Source: Sparassis latifolia (lineage: Eukaryota > Basidiomycota > Agaricomycetes > Polyporales > Sparassidaceae). Taken from it: a stretch of DNA of 64,000 nt. Location of the stretch: positions 1 to 64,000 of the forward strand of contig CM031558.1 of NCBI GenBank assembly GCA_018466975.1. The letters run 5' to 3'. How positions within the stretch are numbered: position 1 is the first letter of the stretch; the number at the start of each line of letters is the position of its first letter. A program made the translations under genes and the position numbers. Positions 12,640-22,792 of this stretch are shown in pieces. The notes beneath the pieces were generated by a model. That model did no database searches, was not told the origin of the DNA, and saw nothing but the letters and a program-made list of their open reading frames with translations.

Positions 12640-13400
12640 GTTCTACGGGAGGTCCGGGGGGTGGTCGTTCGCCGCAGATGGCGAACGAGAGTCGAGGAGG
12701 CTTGCCTGAGGATGCTGGGACGCGGGCCAGTGTCGGAGCCTGGAGACCACGAGGAGGGAGGTCAGCACGGTCGTTACACCGCGGTGTCTGGCGTGATGAC
12801 TGGGGCTCGGTCGTTCGCCACAGCGGGCGAACGCAGGTCGAGAAGGGTTAGCTGAGGATGGTGGGAGGTGACGCGGGCCAGCGTCGGGCGCTGGAGACCG
12901 CAAGGAGGGCGCTGGGCGCCGTTGTGGCACCGCAGTGGCCGGCGCGACAATAATGAGACTGCGAAATGTTAGCACGGTGGGATAGGGACAAGAAACTTTT
13001 TTTTACTTACCTGGTATGCCCTTCGACCTCTGAAAACAAATGTGCCGCTGAACGTTTGCGTTCGACGGCCTGGGGGAGTGCAAGGCGGAGGGTGGAGGCC
13101 AGTGTGACGACCGGGGCACCGTCGTTTATCGTGGCAGGCCTGCACGAAAAGAAGAGGGTCGACGGAAGCTGCAGGGAGGTGGTGAGGCTTCGCGGGGCCG
13201 AGGGGACCGCGAGGAGGGGGCTGCACGCCGCTGTTGCACCGCGGTGGCTGGCGCGACAACGATGTCGCTGCAAAATGTTAGCACCGCTGAAAAAGAAAGA
13301 AAGAGTGTTTCATTTACTCACCTCGGCCCTCTACAACCCTCCAGAGTGAACGCGCGGTCGAACGTTCGCGTTCAATGGTGCAGGGGGCCGCGAGGGGTAG
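12640..13400. repeat. GC-rich degenerate tandem repeats (~145 bp and ~310 bp spacing)
   Basis: Blocks such as 'TTCGCC-N-GCGAACG', 'TGAGGATG-TGGGA' and 'GACGCGGGCCAG' recur about 145 bp apart at 12.66-12.86 kb. The string AAATGTTAGCAC recurs at 12,963 and 13,273 (310 bp), with flanking matches including 'GCACCGCGGTGGCTGGCGCGACAA' variants and 'GAACGTTTGCGTTC/GAACGTTCGCGTTC' at about 13,050 and 13,350. The copies are strongly diverged. Several frames are open, but no recognisable domain appears in any of them. Confidence 0.6.
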
Positions 13401-14356
13401 AGGTCGTGTCGCTCAAGAAACGTGACACCGACGTGCTGCGTTGTACGAGAACCCGGGGCGGGAGACAGAAACAAGCTGTCCACGACCCGTTGTACGGTTC
13501 GCAAGCTGTTTCGAGCCCCCTCGATGGGCGAATGGAAGAGGATTGACTGTGGGTGAGCTTACCTTGTTGCCGCTGGTGCGCGCCCTCCCACTTCCCTGCC
13601 TGTATCACAACGACGAGGCCGTTCTTCTCGAGCGGGGTGGCACCTTGTAGCCACAACCTTCGTCTACCGGACGCTATCGCGTTCGAGGGATTCGAGTGAG
13701 CGCAACATCGGAAACGAAGGGAGAGAACTCACCAAGGGCGCGCCGGCGCGCACCCCGCCACTTCGCCCGGCTGCATCTTCGACCAAACTCCTGAATCCCT
13801 CCCGAAATCGGTAGTATCTTGAAGCCAGACAGCCAGGCTATCGGATGATATACAATATGAGGCCAGGGGTAGAGGGTGAGGACGAGAAAAAATCGAGGAG
13901 TCGAAGACGCGCGAGGTGGGAAAGTCGGCCGATTGCCGTCGGTGGCCACGGCGACCCAGATCTCCGTCGAACAGCATCTTCGGCTATCGGGTAGATTCGA
14001 TGTCGGGCGATCTTTTGAGATAGCCGAGGGACCGAAAACGAGGGAGGAAGGAAGGGATGCAGAGGCCGAAAGTCGGGCGGCCTCACGTAGCGTAAGGCAC
14101 CCGGCCTGTGGATAGGGCGATAAGCGCTGGCCCTAGGGCCCAGGAGGTACCCTAGGGTACCCGAAAAGTCACCCATAACCTAGACGCTAGCAGTTCATGA
14201 GCAGAGTGTGCATAGAATTGCAAGGAGATGCGCGGATAACAACGGCAGAAAAATTAGTATTTGATACGATGCAGATGCTAGCAAACTTTTGTTCGACGTA
14301 GACCCCCGCCAGAACCTCAACGTGATATCTCGCCAACCTCAAGCTACGGAGATCCC
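13401..14356. other. Region without a recognised gene; paired palindromes near 14.14 kb
   Basis: No recognisable coding sequence on either strand. The only clear structure is two perfect palindromes 5 bp apart: GGCCCTAGGGCC at 14,129-14,140 and GGTACCCTAGGGTACC at 14,146-14,161. This lies roughly 200 bp beyond the 3' end of the Hsp10 gene. Confidence 0.5.
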
Positions 14357-14854
14357 TCACTCCTGGATTTTCGCGAGGATCTCGGAGTCCCTGAAGAGAA
14401 AGTACTCCTGCACACATAGCAATCAGCGTCCAGCCCACACGACTCGCAGCGATACGCTCACCTCCTCGCCGACCTTGATCGCGTTGCCACCCCAACCGGG
14501 CAACAAAACACGATCCCCGGCACTCACCGACGTGGGTACGACCTGACCATCCTTATTCGGCGCACCAGGGCCGACGGCGATCACGGTCGCCTCTGGAAGG
14601 GGCTGGTTCGTCGCAGAGGTAGGCAGGAATATACCGGACGCGGTTTTCTGCATACAGACATGGTGAGCACCCCCCTGAGGTCTCACCATAATGGATATCA
14701 TCGACGTACCGCCTCCTGCTTGAACCGCTGGACGAGGACACGGTCAAGGAGAGGCACGACGGCCTTGATGGACTTGAACGTCGCCTGAGCAGCCTGCACA
14801 TCGAGAGTAGTGAGCATCACCACCACGCTGACGGCGAGAAAGGCGAGACACCAT
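14357..14854 (-). CDS. hsp10: Mitochondrial 10-kDa co-chaperonin (Hsp10/GroES family)
   Basis: Four exons on the minus strand (14,854-14,852; 14,793-14,710; 14,647-14,462; 14,407-14,357) encode about 107 residues, the usual length. Diagnostic stretches are VPLLDRVLVQRFK near the N-terminus, KTASGIFLPTSA, the conserved GDRVLLPGWGGN and the C-terminal FLFRDSEILAKIQE. The mobile-loop region (TASGIFLP) and the GDRVLLP beta-strand are intact. Hsp10 caps the Hsp60 ring in the mitochondrial matrix. The introns are 58, 62 and 54 nt with GT-AG borders. The start is the least certain part: I place the ATG alone in a 3-nt first exon directly followed by GTGTCT, because the next exon (AAQATFKSIK) is in frame and has no closer ATG. 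No cleavable presequence is expected for this family. Confidence 0.92.
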
Positions 14855-15209
14855 GAGGAGCGAGCAGTGAGAGCTAGAAACAACAAACGTTTGCGGAGAG
14901 GGCTTGCAAGGACAGGTTCACGCGTCACGAGCAGCGCGTTTTCAGGCTGATTGTTTGCTCCGAACAAATAAGCTCTCGAAGGCCACCGAAATTCTCAGGA
15001 TTTGTCAGAAAATGCCTAGAAAACCGGAATGCAGCATGTTGGAAAGGTATCGATTAGGATGTATTGTGCAGATGTAATAGCTACAATGAGAGTGTAGAAT
15101 CAAATGAAATGCAAAGCAGTGATCGTCTAGATGGGCTTGGTCAACGGAATAGGCGGTATAGCCAACACAAGAACATGGACTCCAGCTCAGAGTATACGCA
15201 CTCTCCATG

Positions 15210-18139
15210 TCAATCAAAAATCATTGGGTCGTCCCCCGCTCCGTCCTCCATCCGCTGCCCGATGAACGGCGTCACCGTAGGTCCCTCACCTCTGTCCGTC
15301 TCATGCTGGCCTTCCACCAGATGCATTAGATGGCGTAACGCCTCCCGTGACGGCTCGCCATCTCCTCTCTCCGTCGGCGGGTTCAACCCCAATCCTGTTC
15401 TCGAAAGCAGCGGCGACATCTCTTCCCCACGTAGAGGGCGCGCGGTCAGCCGTTGCGGCGCCCACGCGCCTACAGGTGGAGGCAAAAGGGGCACCCTCGG
15501 CGTCGGCGGTGGCGCATTGAGCGCCACAAGCGTCGCGTTCGCGTTGATGCCTATCGCAGACACTGCCGCGCGCATAGGATTCTGAACGGTACCACCAGGG
15601 GCACGCACACCAAGATGCTCGGCTAACCTTGCCTCTGCTGCCACCGCCCGTGCATGCCGCTCGCGCTCCCTCTCAGCTCTGCGCTCCGCACGTCCCGTAA
15701 CCGTACCGCCCGCTGTCGTCGTCACTGCAGATCGTGACGAGCCCTCGCCATGCCCATGATGGTGGTCGCCGTCCTCTTCCGGATCCTTCGCGCTACACCA
15801 AAACCGATGGCCCTCGCTCCAAGCCGTGCTCTGGCACTCCTTGCCACAATACTTGGCCTTTCTGCATCGCCGGCATTTCGCAAACTCCCGCGGGAAGGTT
15901 TCCCATTTTCCGCACAACACTGCGAATGCATCACAATTAGTGTGACAGCACCATGCACGAGGTCGACGAAACCTACTGTTAGCGCACTGTCGAATCCCAC
16001 CGCGGCTGTCGTCCTTCCTACACGCATTTCGCATGATAACGCCCGCCCAATACTGGATCTCTGGAGGGAGCGAAGGCGGAGCGTTAGGCGAGTCCAGCTC
16101 CGAAGAGCTGTGCCTGAATGTGAACCTCTCCACTAGCGAGAAGACGTTCGTCATACGCTGGGGTGGCGCAGGAGATGTAGATCCTGAGGCCCCTGGGCCT
16201 GCGGGTGCTTTTTCCTTCTCTTTCCCGCGCCCAGTCGCGGACGCAAATGCCCTCAAGAAGGAATTCGGCTCCTTCGCGGGCGTTTGCACAGACGAAGTCA
16301 ATCCGCTCGGAGAGTTCGACGAGGATGCACTTGTCATATTCGCTCTGGTACCGCTTGGTCCAGGCACTGCCTGAGACAGGCGGCCGTCTCCTGTGGGGTA
16401 ATTCAGACTTGCCGGGTGGAAAGTCGGGCGAGGCTTGTAGAAGGCCTGACGGACGTACGGATACTTGCTGAGATATGCTAGAAGTTGCAGGCTGAGGAGG
16501 ACATCTTCGTCGCGATACGGGCCAGACTCTTCGCGGAGATGATGATGCGTGTGTTGTCCCGCCGCACCAGTGGTACCCGCAGCCGCGCCCGTCGGAGGAG
16601 TGTTCGTGCCTCGATTCGCGTGCGCACGACCAGTGCCCTGTACGATCATGCGTGCAGGCTCACTAGGAGCTGTAACGCGCAACGTGGTAGTTGTTGTTCC
16701 TGCAGGAGTGGTGATTGGGATCAAAGTTGCAGGCCTCGCTCGAGGCGTACGCTCGCCCGCAGGTCCGTGCACGTTTGTGACAGCTCTGCCTGCCGGATTG
16801 TCAATTGCACCTGGTGCGCCGGGCGGCGCACCCATCGCGAGGTCGTCGTTCTGCTCTAGAGATACAACCCCGTCTTCCACGCTGACGCCCTCGCCGAGGC
16901 CGCCCTGCTCGTTGATGATGATATGCGCGTCGGTGTTCAGATCGAGAGGTGCAACAGCCGCTGTCGCAGGAGGCGTGTCTGAAACTATACCTACAGGCCT
17001 GCGAGAGCGCGCCGGTACAGCCCGCACGGTCCCGGTGTCCGCTGATGAGTCACGGCACTCCGGAGAAGAAGAGACTGAGACAGAGGGAGGGTCTATCTCG
17101 CGGCTGCTCTCGCGGTCCATATCCACGTCTCCATCGTCTTCTGTCTCCGTCTCGGGTCGAGAGTTATCCGCAGAAGTCGAAGCCGACGGTATGGATGGAC
17201 GGCTGCGCCGGTGAGTACTAGTAGCATGCAGCGTTGTCGAGCGTGCAATGATGGTCCCGCTGCGGCCTCTGATGCCTCCAGGAGTAACGGCGGTCGATGT
17301 ATCTGTTGGTGTATCAGTGTCTTCGGTAGTACCCGTCTGGTCAATATCCATAGAATCCTGCGAAGATTATCAATGCACAGAACATCGCATACGAACGGAT
17401 CACGCACATCTTGCCCGACATCTTCGCCAGTCGCAGCACGCTCAAGCCTGATGGCACGGTCAAGGGCGATCTGGCGCTGAAGCGCCCTGTCGAGCTCCGC
17501 GGTGTGATCGCGCGACCGCATCTCGGCCTGCGCCTGCCTGCGCGCCATCCTCTGTTCCCGCGTCTCCCGTGGCATGCCATTCGCGCTCACGTTGGGGCCG
17601 ACGGCGAAGCCCCTTCCGGCGAGCCATGCTTCGAGTATGCAGCCGACGACATCGAGCGTGCCGGCTTGGACGACGCGGCTCCGGATCGGCTCGCTTCCAC
17701 GCACACCGATATTCACAACGCACTGGAGAGCGAATGAAAACCGCTGTTGAGCATTGCGGTCGAAGGACTTGGGGATGAGTGTGGGCACGGGCTTTGGGGG
17801 ATGGGATGAAGGAGATTGGAGACCGTAAAACAGTGCTGGATTCTCAGGAGGTGGCGGACAGATACAAAAGTCGTGGATGATACGGACGAGTCGTTCGAGG
17901 CCGCCGTCCATGGTCATGATCTCGCGGATGCGAGGAGAAGTGGATGTGAGGTAGGTGAGGTGCGTAAGCGAGTTGAACAGCGGCAGCAGCGCATTCGTAT
18001 CCAGCGCTGGCGATGGCCAATGCACATCAGCAACATCCGGCGAGTCAAAGATGGGCGCACCTCTGCGATCATAAAGCTGGGAGGTTATGCAAACGCACGC
18101 CCTGTTCTGGGCGGGAAAGGCAAAGTTGGATTCGCGCAT
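15210..18139 (-). CDS. MUB1: MYND-type zinc finger protein, MUB1/samB family
   Basis: Four exons (18,139-18,061; 18,006-17,408; 17,357-15,977; 15,919-15,210) give an in-frame protein of about 922 residues. The N-terminus (MRESNFAFPAQNRACVC), the block LTYLTSTSPRIREIMTMDGG and CVVNIGVRGSEPIRSRVVQ are hallmarks of fungal MUB1/samB. Splicing out the 57-nt intron at 15,920-15,976 restores IRQCANMLCGKWE, so the MYND cysteines and KCRRCRKAKYCGKECQ-type core are complete, ending HRFWC. In yeast Mub1 is an adaptor that works with the E3 ligase Ubr2 (Rpn4 turnover); samB affects fungal morphogenesis. The middle (residues roughly 250-500) is low-complexity, rich in Thr, Ser, Pro and Ala. The intron at 17,358-17,407 could alternatively be 35 nt (donor at 17,392), adding five residues. 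It is transcribed away from the F-box gene F1, from which it is separated by about 490 bp containing (GAC)n runs. Confidence 0.92.
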
Positions 18140-18493
18140 GGAGCGAGAAGGAATGGGGGAGTAGATGTGCAAGTGATGTGGAAGATGGAGGCGGGTATGT
18201 CGGTCTCCTCCTCTTCGTCGTCGTCGTCGTGGGCGTCGTCGTCGGTGTCGGCGACAGTGGGTGTTGGTGTGAGCACTGAGCGGTCGTCTGCCACACAACT
18301 GGGATCTCTGCCTGACTGATCTTGTATGGCCGTGTTTGGCTGTGGCTGCCGCCCTTGCTTCCCATATCCACGCACACAGCCAGGACACCGCTTCAAAAGT
18401 GCGAACGAAGTGGTAAGACAGCATGACATCCTTGTCCAGGATATTCACCGTCGTACTGTCAGGTCGAAACCGAATAATTTTTTTACGTCGTCT

Positions 18494-18560
18494 TCGTCAG
18501 GCAGTTCAAATCGGTGAGCACCATCCACTCCGAGTCGGTTCAACCCCGACTGGCTTTCTT
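18494..18560 (+). other. tRNA-like relic (D-arm and T-arm only)
   Basis: GTTCAAATCGGTGAGC at 18,504-18,519 can fold as a D-arm and GTCGGTTCAACCCCGAC at 18,534-18,550 is a perfect T-arm with a good B-box (GGTTCAACCCC). Between them there is no 5-bp anticodon stem, and no matching 5' acceptor half is visible for the sequence after the T-arm. It may be a decayed tRNA gene or tRNA-derived repeat; a functional tRNA is not supported. Confidence 0.3.
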
Positions 18561-18629
18561 GCTTGTAGCAGTAGCTGATTTTCAACACAAGGATCATTCG
18601 ACGTCCTGTAGTTGACTAGGTTTTCTACC

Positions 18630-20444
18630 ATGGACTTCACGCAAGCGCGAGCTGCCCTCACGAACGGGTATGCATTTATCTCCACGCTTCCCAAAGATCT
18701 TCGTCAGTTGAGGTACGCCGAAAGCTCCCCGAGTTTTATGCAGAGCACTGAACTTACGGCAACCCTTCAGTCCCGACGCTGTGAGTCCATATTCTCTTCA
18801 CTAGATAACCTCTATTCATAGTGCTGTCAGCTGCAATCCGTCGAAAACTCTCTGGAGCTCTCTATGCTGTCTATCAGCAACTCGTACAATGCTCTCCTTC
18901 CCGTCAACAGTCTCCCTCCGGAAATCCTTCGCCTCGTATTCCAATATATTCTTCCGCCGTTGCTGTCAGAAGTGCGCGAGTTCCTTTGGCCTTCCTCTGT
19001 TTTGAAATACCCGTTCGACGAGCTCTTATCCATATCATCTGTCTGCCACCGTTGGCGCCAGATATGTTTGGACGATCAGTCTTTATGGAGTCACATTCTT
19101 GACCGCAACTACAACTACACTGCGTCGGAATTCCAGACCTACGTGAAGCGTTCGGGCACTGCACCTTTGAAAATGTATATCAATACGCTCGAACTCGACC
19201 CTGAAATTGCCACGCTGCTTCTGACCGACGGTTCCCGCATAGAAGAAATGTGCATATTCTATCCCTATATCGAGCATTGTACCGATTTCCCTGCGCCGGC
19301 GCTCGAGCAGTTAACAGTCTACTCTAGCCCCACATTGCCCGTTCCCCGAAATCCTGTGCTATTTTGCAACCATACACCGCGGCTGTTTTCTTTAGCGCTG
19401 AACTCCGGCGTGTGGCTGCCAAGAAACCAGTTCGACAACCTCACGCAGCTATTCCTCCGTGCTGAAGACATGCCGAGCATCGAGACACATGCAAATCCTA
19501 ATACGTCCTGGACACTGACGGACCTCCTTATCTTTCTCACTAACTGTCCGCGGGTCGAAGACATCGTCCTCATCGAGTTGTATCCCGCATTACAGGCAAC
19601 TGACGCGGATCTTCCGGCCATCGCGTGCAAGTGCCTCAAGCGGATCTCCATCGGCGAGATGTCTACGGAAGTGATCACTTGGCTCCTCGAGCATATCACC
19701 ACGCCTGCGGGGGTCGCTATCCGACTCTTCGGGATGGATAGTGAGCATATGGTGCGCGAGGACGTCTTATCTGCTCTTCCCAAGGCTCAAGACGTGCGTA
19801 CTCTTCGCGTGTGGATGGACATGCCAAAGGACAAAAATGCCGTTATCGGCGTGGCTGCAGCCAGTGTGTCCTCCGCTGTGCGAATTGAGGCGGTCGTGGA
19901 AGATTATGCGATGACGGAGGACCTGGGGTGGACGCAGGGCGCGTGGACGCTGCTGGCGTCGAGGATGCCACTCGGAAGCATCACTGAGCTCCACGTCGTG
20001 GATGGGGGGTGGGTGCAACGCTTCGCCGATTTCGGGGCATTGTTCGGGATGCTCCCACAACTCTCGACGCTCGTATATGCCAACGGCGATAACGACCTCC
20101 TTCCGCGCCTGCTCGTGTACCTGCTCCTGCCCAATGATGCACTTTTCTCCTCTATTCCTCCTCTCTGTAGGAAACTTTCGACGCTGCACGTCTGCATGGG
20201 GGAAATAGAAGTCATGTTCGAGAGCATCGTTCACTTCGCATTCCGCCGGTACCGCTGTGGGTTTCCCCTGCACAGATGCATCATCGAGTACGACGCGAGC
20301 GCGGTCGAGTTGTGCGATGTGCCAATCTTGGAGCAGTTCGTCTTTCAAGTTGATCTTTGGCCGTCTAATGGCTCTCCACCGGAGGTGGACTGGCCGAAGA
20401 TATGCTCAGGTGTGGAACACAGGTATTGGCCGCGGTGGTCATGA
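18630..20444 (+). CDS. F-box-like protein, family member F1
   Basis: Exons 18,630-18,712, 18,771-18,780 (10 nt) and 18,831-20,444 give a 568-residue protein. Exon 1 encodes MDFTQARAALTNGYAF, and the F-box-like segment lies around residues 58-105 (SLPPEILRLVFQYI then VCHRWRQICLDDQSLW). The rest is leucine-rich with regular blocks shared with the paralogues: TDFPAPALEQL, FLTNCPRVED, ELHVVDGGWVQRF and a C-terminal RYWPRW. By family knowledge such proteins are presumed SCF ubiquitin-ligase adaptors using the C-terminal part for substrate binding; substrates are unknown. The start was chosen because exon 1 (83 nt) and the micro-exon match F3 and F5 in length and phase. Introns are 58 and 50 nt. 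No break is seen. Confidence 0.88.
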
Positions 20445-20735
20445 TCTGCGGCGTCGATCCGCAACTGACGCCGTTTGTCGTGTGAGATATTGCTGCTGTG
20501 TGGTTTGTATTCTGCCTTCCGGCGGACCTTCGACACAGCACATAAAAGTATTTATTTCTAGACCTGTATGTCGAACGGTGATCCTCACCGGAGTTGAATA
20601 GACAAATATTGCATTTCTGTCACCTTTCTGTGGCGCACATGTGACGTCTAACTTTCGGGAGTCCACTACGCAAGTCTTTCCGCGTCTAGAAATTACTTTT
20701 CATTTTCATCCTGTGCGTATCGGCAGCCAGGTAGC

Positions 20736-20816
20736 ATGGATCTAAGTCACGCGAGGGCAGCCCTCCGGGATGCAGAAGAATTCGTTGCAAGACTGCACCA
20801 GGATCCGCTGAACCTT
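20736..20816 (+). pseudogene. Orphan first exon of an F-box-like family gene
   Basis: MDLSHARAALRDAEEFVARL is an obvious homologue of exon 1 of F5 (MDLTPERAALRNAEGFLARL) and F3. It is followed at 20,817 by GTCCTT in place of a good donor, and neither a family-A micro-exon nor its exon 3 follows before the first exon of F2 begins at 20,927. It reads as the remnant of a lost gene copy, or an exon left when F2 was inserted or rearranged here. Confidence 0.7.
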
Positions 20817-20926
20817 GTCCTTCGAGCCATTCGCACGACCTTCCTTTCTTGGATGCTTGTGCATTCCATGTGACGACTCTGAGGCCCTTTGTTAACGCAG
20901 CCGTCTCTTACAACCAAGCGTTCGAC

Positions 20927-22792
20927 ATGATGGCAGGACAAAGCCATCCTGATTTTCTGGGTGCACCCTCCGCAAGATCTTACCGTGAACTTTTAGACAT
21001 CGGGTACGTCCATTTTTAATGACGTCGGTAAAACTTGCTGAAAATCGGCGTATGCAGTTCTTTGTCCCGCCCGGTGCGTACAACTCTGATTCTGCTCCTT
21101 AGCTGGTGATGATTTTTGAAGCAGTATTTTCATGAAGATTCTAAGCAGGCCGACTCCACAGCTCTTCAGTATTCGCTTGGATCTTCATGTTACATCAACG
21201 AACTGGCTCCTGAGCTTCTTGCTACGACATTTTTACACGTCTTGGATCCCATGGCGGCTCCTCACTGGGAGCTCTTCATTTGGCCGTCCGCCACGTTGAA
21301 GTCTACTCGAAAGCTCATCAAACTAAAGCAGGTTTGCCGGTACTGGCGTGAGATTTGTGTTAACACTCCCTCGTTGTCCAACACAGTCCATGATTTCCGC
21401 GGTTCCAATTCCTCTATCATACAAGAAGTGATAAAATGCGGGACGATATCACTGAATGTGTGTGTTGATCGGTACTTTCCGAGTCCTGTTACTCTCCCAT
21501 TGTTCAAATCCGGTGGCTGGCGCATCCATAATTTGCATCTGTACTTTCCCGAGGATCGCTCGTTTGCATTCCGCCTTACAGCTCAGCCCAATAATCATGG
21601 CTTGGCACACGAATCCTTGGAGCCACTTGAGCTTCAGCATATACATCTTTGTACGGATTTCCCGGCGTCTGCACTCGAACATTTTACAGTATCCTCATCC
21701 GCCATTGAAGGAGGACCTTTCTATCCGACTCTTTTCCAGGACCATGCTCCTCAGTTGAAAACGCTGGCATTGCGATCTTCAACTTGGCTTCCTGCAAACA
21801 TGTTCATCAGCCTCACACACCTGTATATCTGTCTTTCCTTCAAACGTATTCGACACGTACAACCGCTACGCAATTCAGTGTGGGTCCTGCCCAGGCTGCT
21901 TATATTCATGGCCGGTTGTCCAAATCTGGAAGTTGTTTCTCTGTGGAACATTTTTTCAGCGTGGACGGTGTTGGATGGTATTCCTTCTATCACCCTACGA
22001 CGTCTCGAGCGACTCGAGATTGGTGAGGCACACCAAGATGTGATCAAGTGGCTTCTCAAGCACATCACAATCCCTGCAGATTTTGCGGCAGTCCGTATCT
22101 CTAATGTTGTCTGTACGAGTGGCGGCTCAGAGCTGAAGGTGCTGTTACCTCTTCTTCCGTCCATCGATCCGGGAACAATGCATGTCCGGCAGACATCTAA
22201 CGGACTTTCCGTGTCCATTACCGATTCGTCTTCAAGCATTGGCGTTGAAACAGTCCGTTCAAATCCTGAAGCGGAAATATGGACACCAACGGTCTGGGCA
22301 TTGTGGCACCTGGAGGGAGTGCAGGAGCTGTACCTCATAGGAACGCACGAGGTAGTGATAGAGTCCTTTGCAGGCATTTATGAGCTTCTGAAACAGCTGC
22401 CATTGCTCTCGACGCTCGTCTACCGTGACAGCGCGCCGCCGAATCTTCTGTTTGAGTATCTCTCTCCGCCAGTTAATACCACGCCCAATGGCCCCCCTTG
22501 TCCACACCTCAGCACGCTACGTATTTGCATTCCCGAAGGCACCACATTAGACTTCCCGAAGTTGGTTGCATTCACAGAGACGCGCGCTCGTGCTGGTCAC
22601 CCTCTACATCGTGTCACTTTGGAGTTCGAGTCGCACGCATCGGATCTTCACGCAGAAGTTGAGGTACTGGGTACTTATGTGGAGTTCGTGGAACTGCGCG
22701 AGTATGGTACGACTTCCCCGAGTATGTCGTTGCCAGTGCCAGCGACCTGCACCTTGACGTCGGAAGCTGCTGGCCAGCTTCGGGGTACATAA
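20927..22792 (+). CDS. F-box-like protein, family member F2
   Basis: Exons 20,927-21,003 (77 nt), 21,058-21,073 (16 nt) and 21,125-22,792 give a 586-residue protein. The F-box-like part is at about residues 57-105 (ELAPELLATTFLHVLDPM, then VCRYWREICVNTPSL). Conserved downstream blocks include CTDFPASALEHF, PTLFQDHAPQLKTLAL and GVQELYLIGTHE. The first two exons match F8 in length (77 nt) and sequence (micro-exon TTCTTTGTYCC), which defines the F2/F8 subgroup. The C-terminus is odd: relatives end in WP-x-W, but here TGGCCAGCT is out of frame just before the stop, so the last ~15 residues look frameshifted. It may be functional with a changed tail or recently damaged. Introns are 54 and 51 nt. 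Confidence 0.82.

Noticed and set aside
16205..17480. Plus-strand frames opposite MUB1
   Set aside because: Shadows of the GC-rich minus-strand coding sequence.
18494..18560. A functional tRNA gene
   Set aside because: T-arm and D-arm are plausible but there is no anticodon stem and no pairing acceptor stem.
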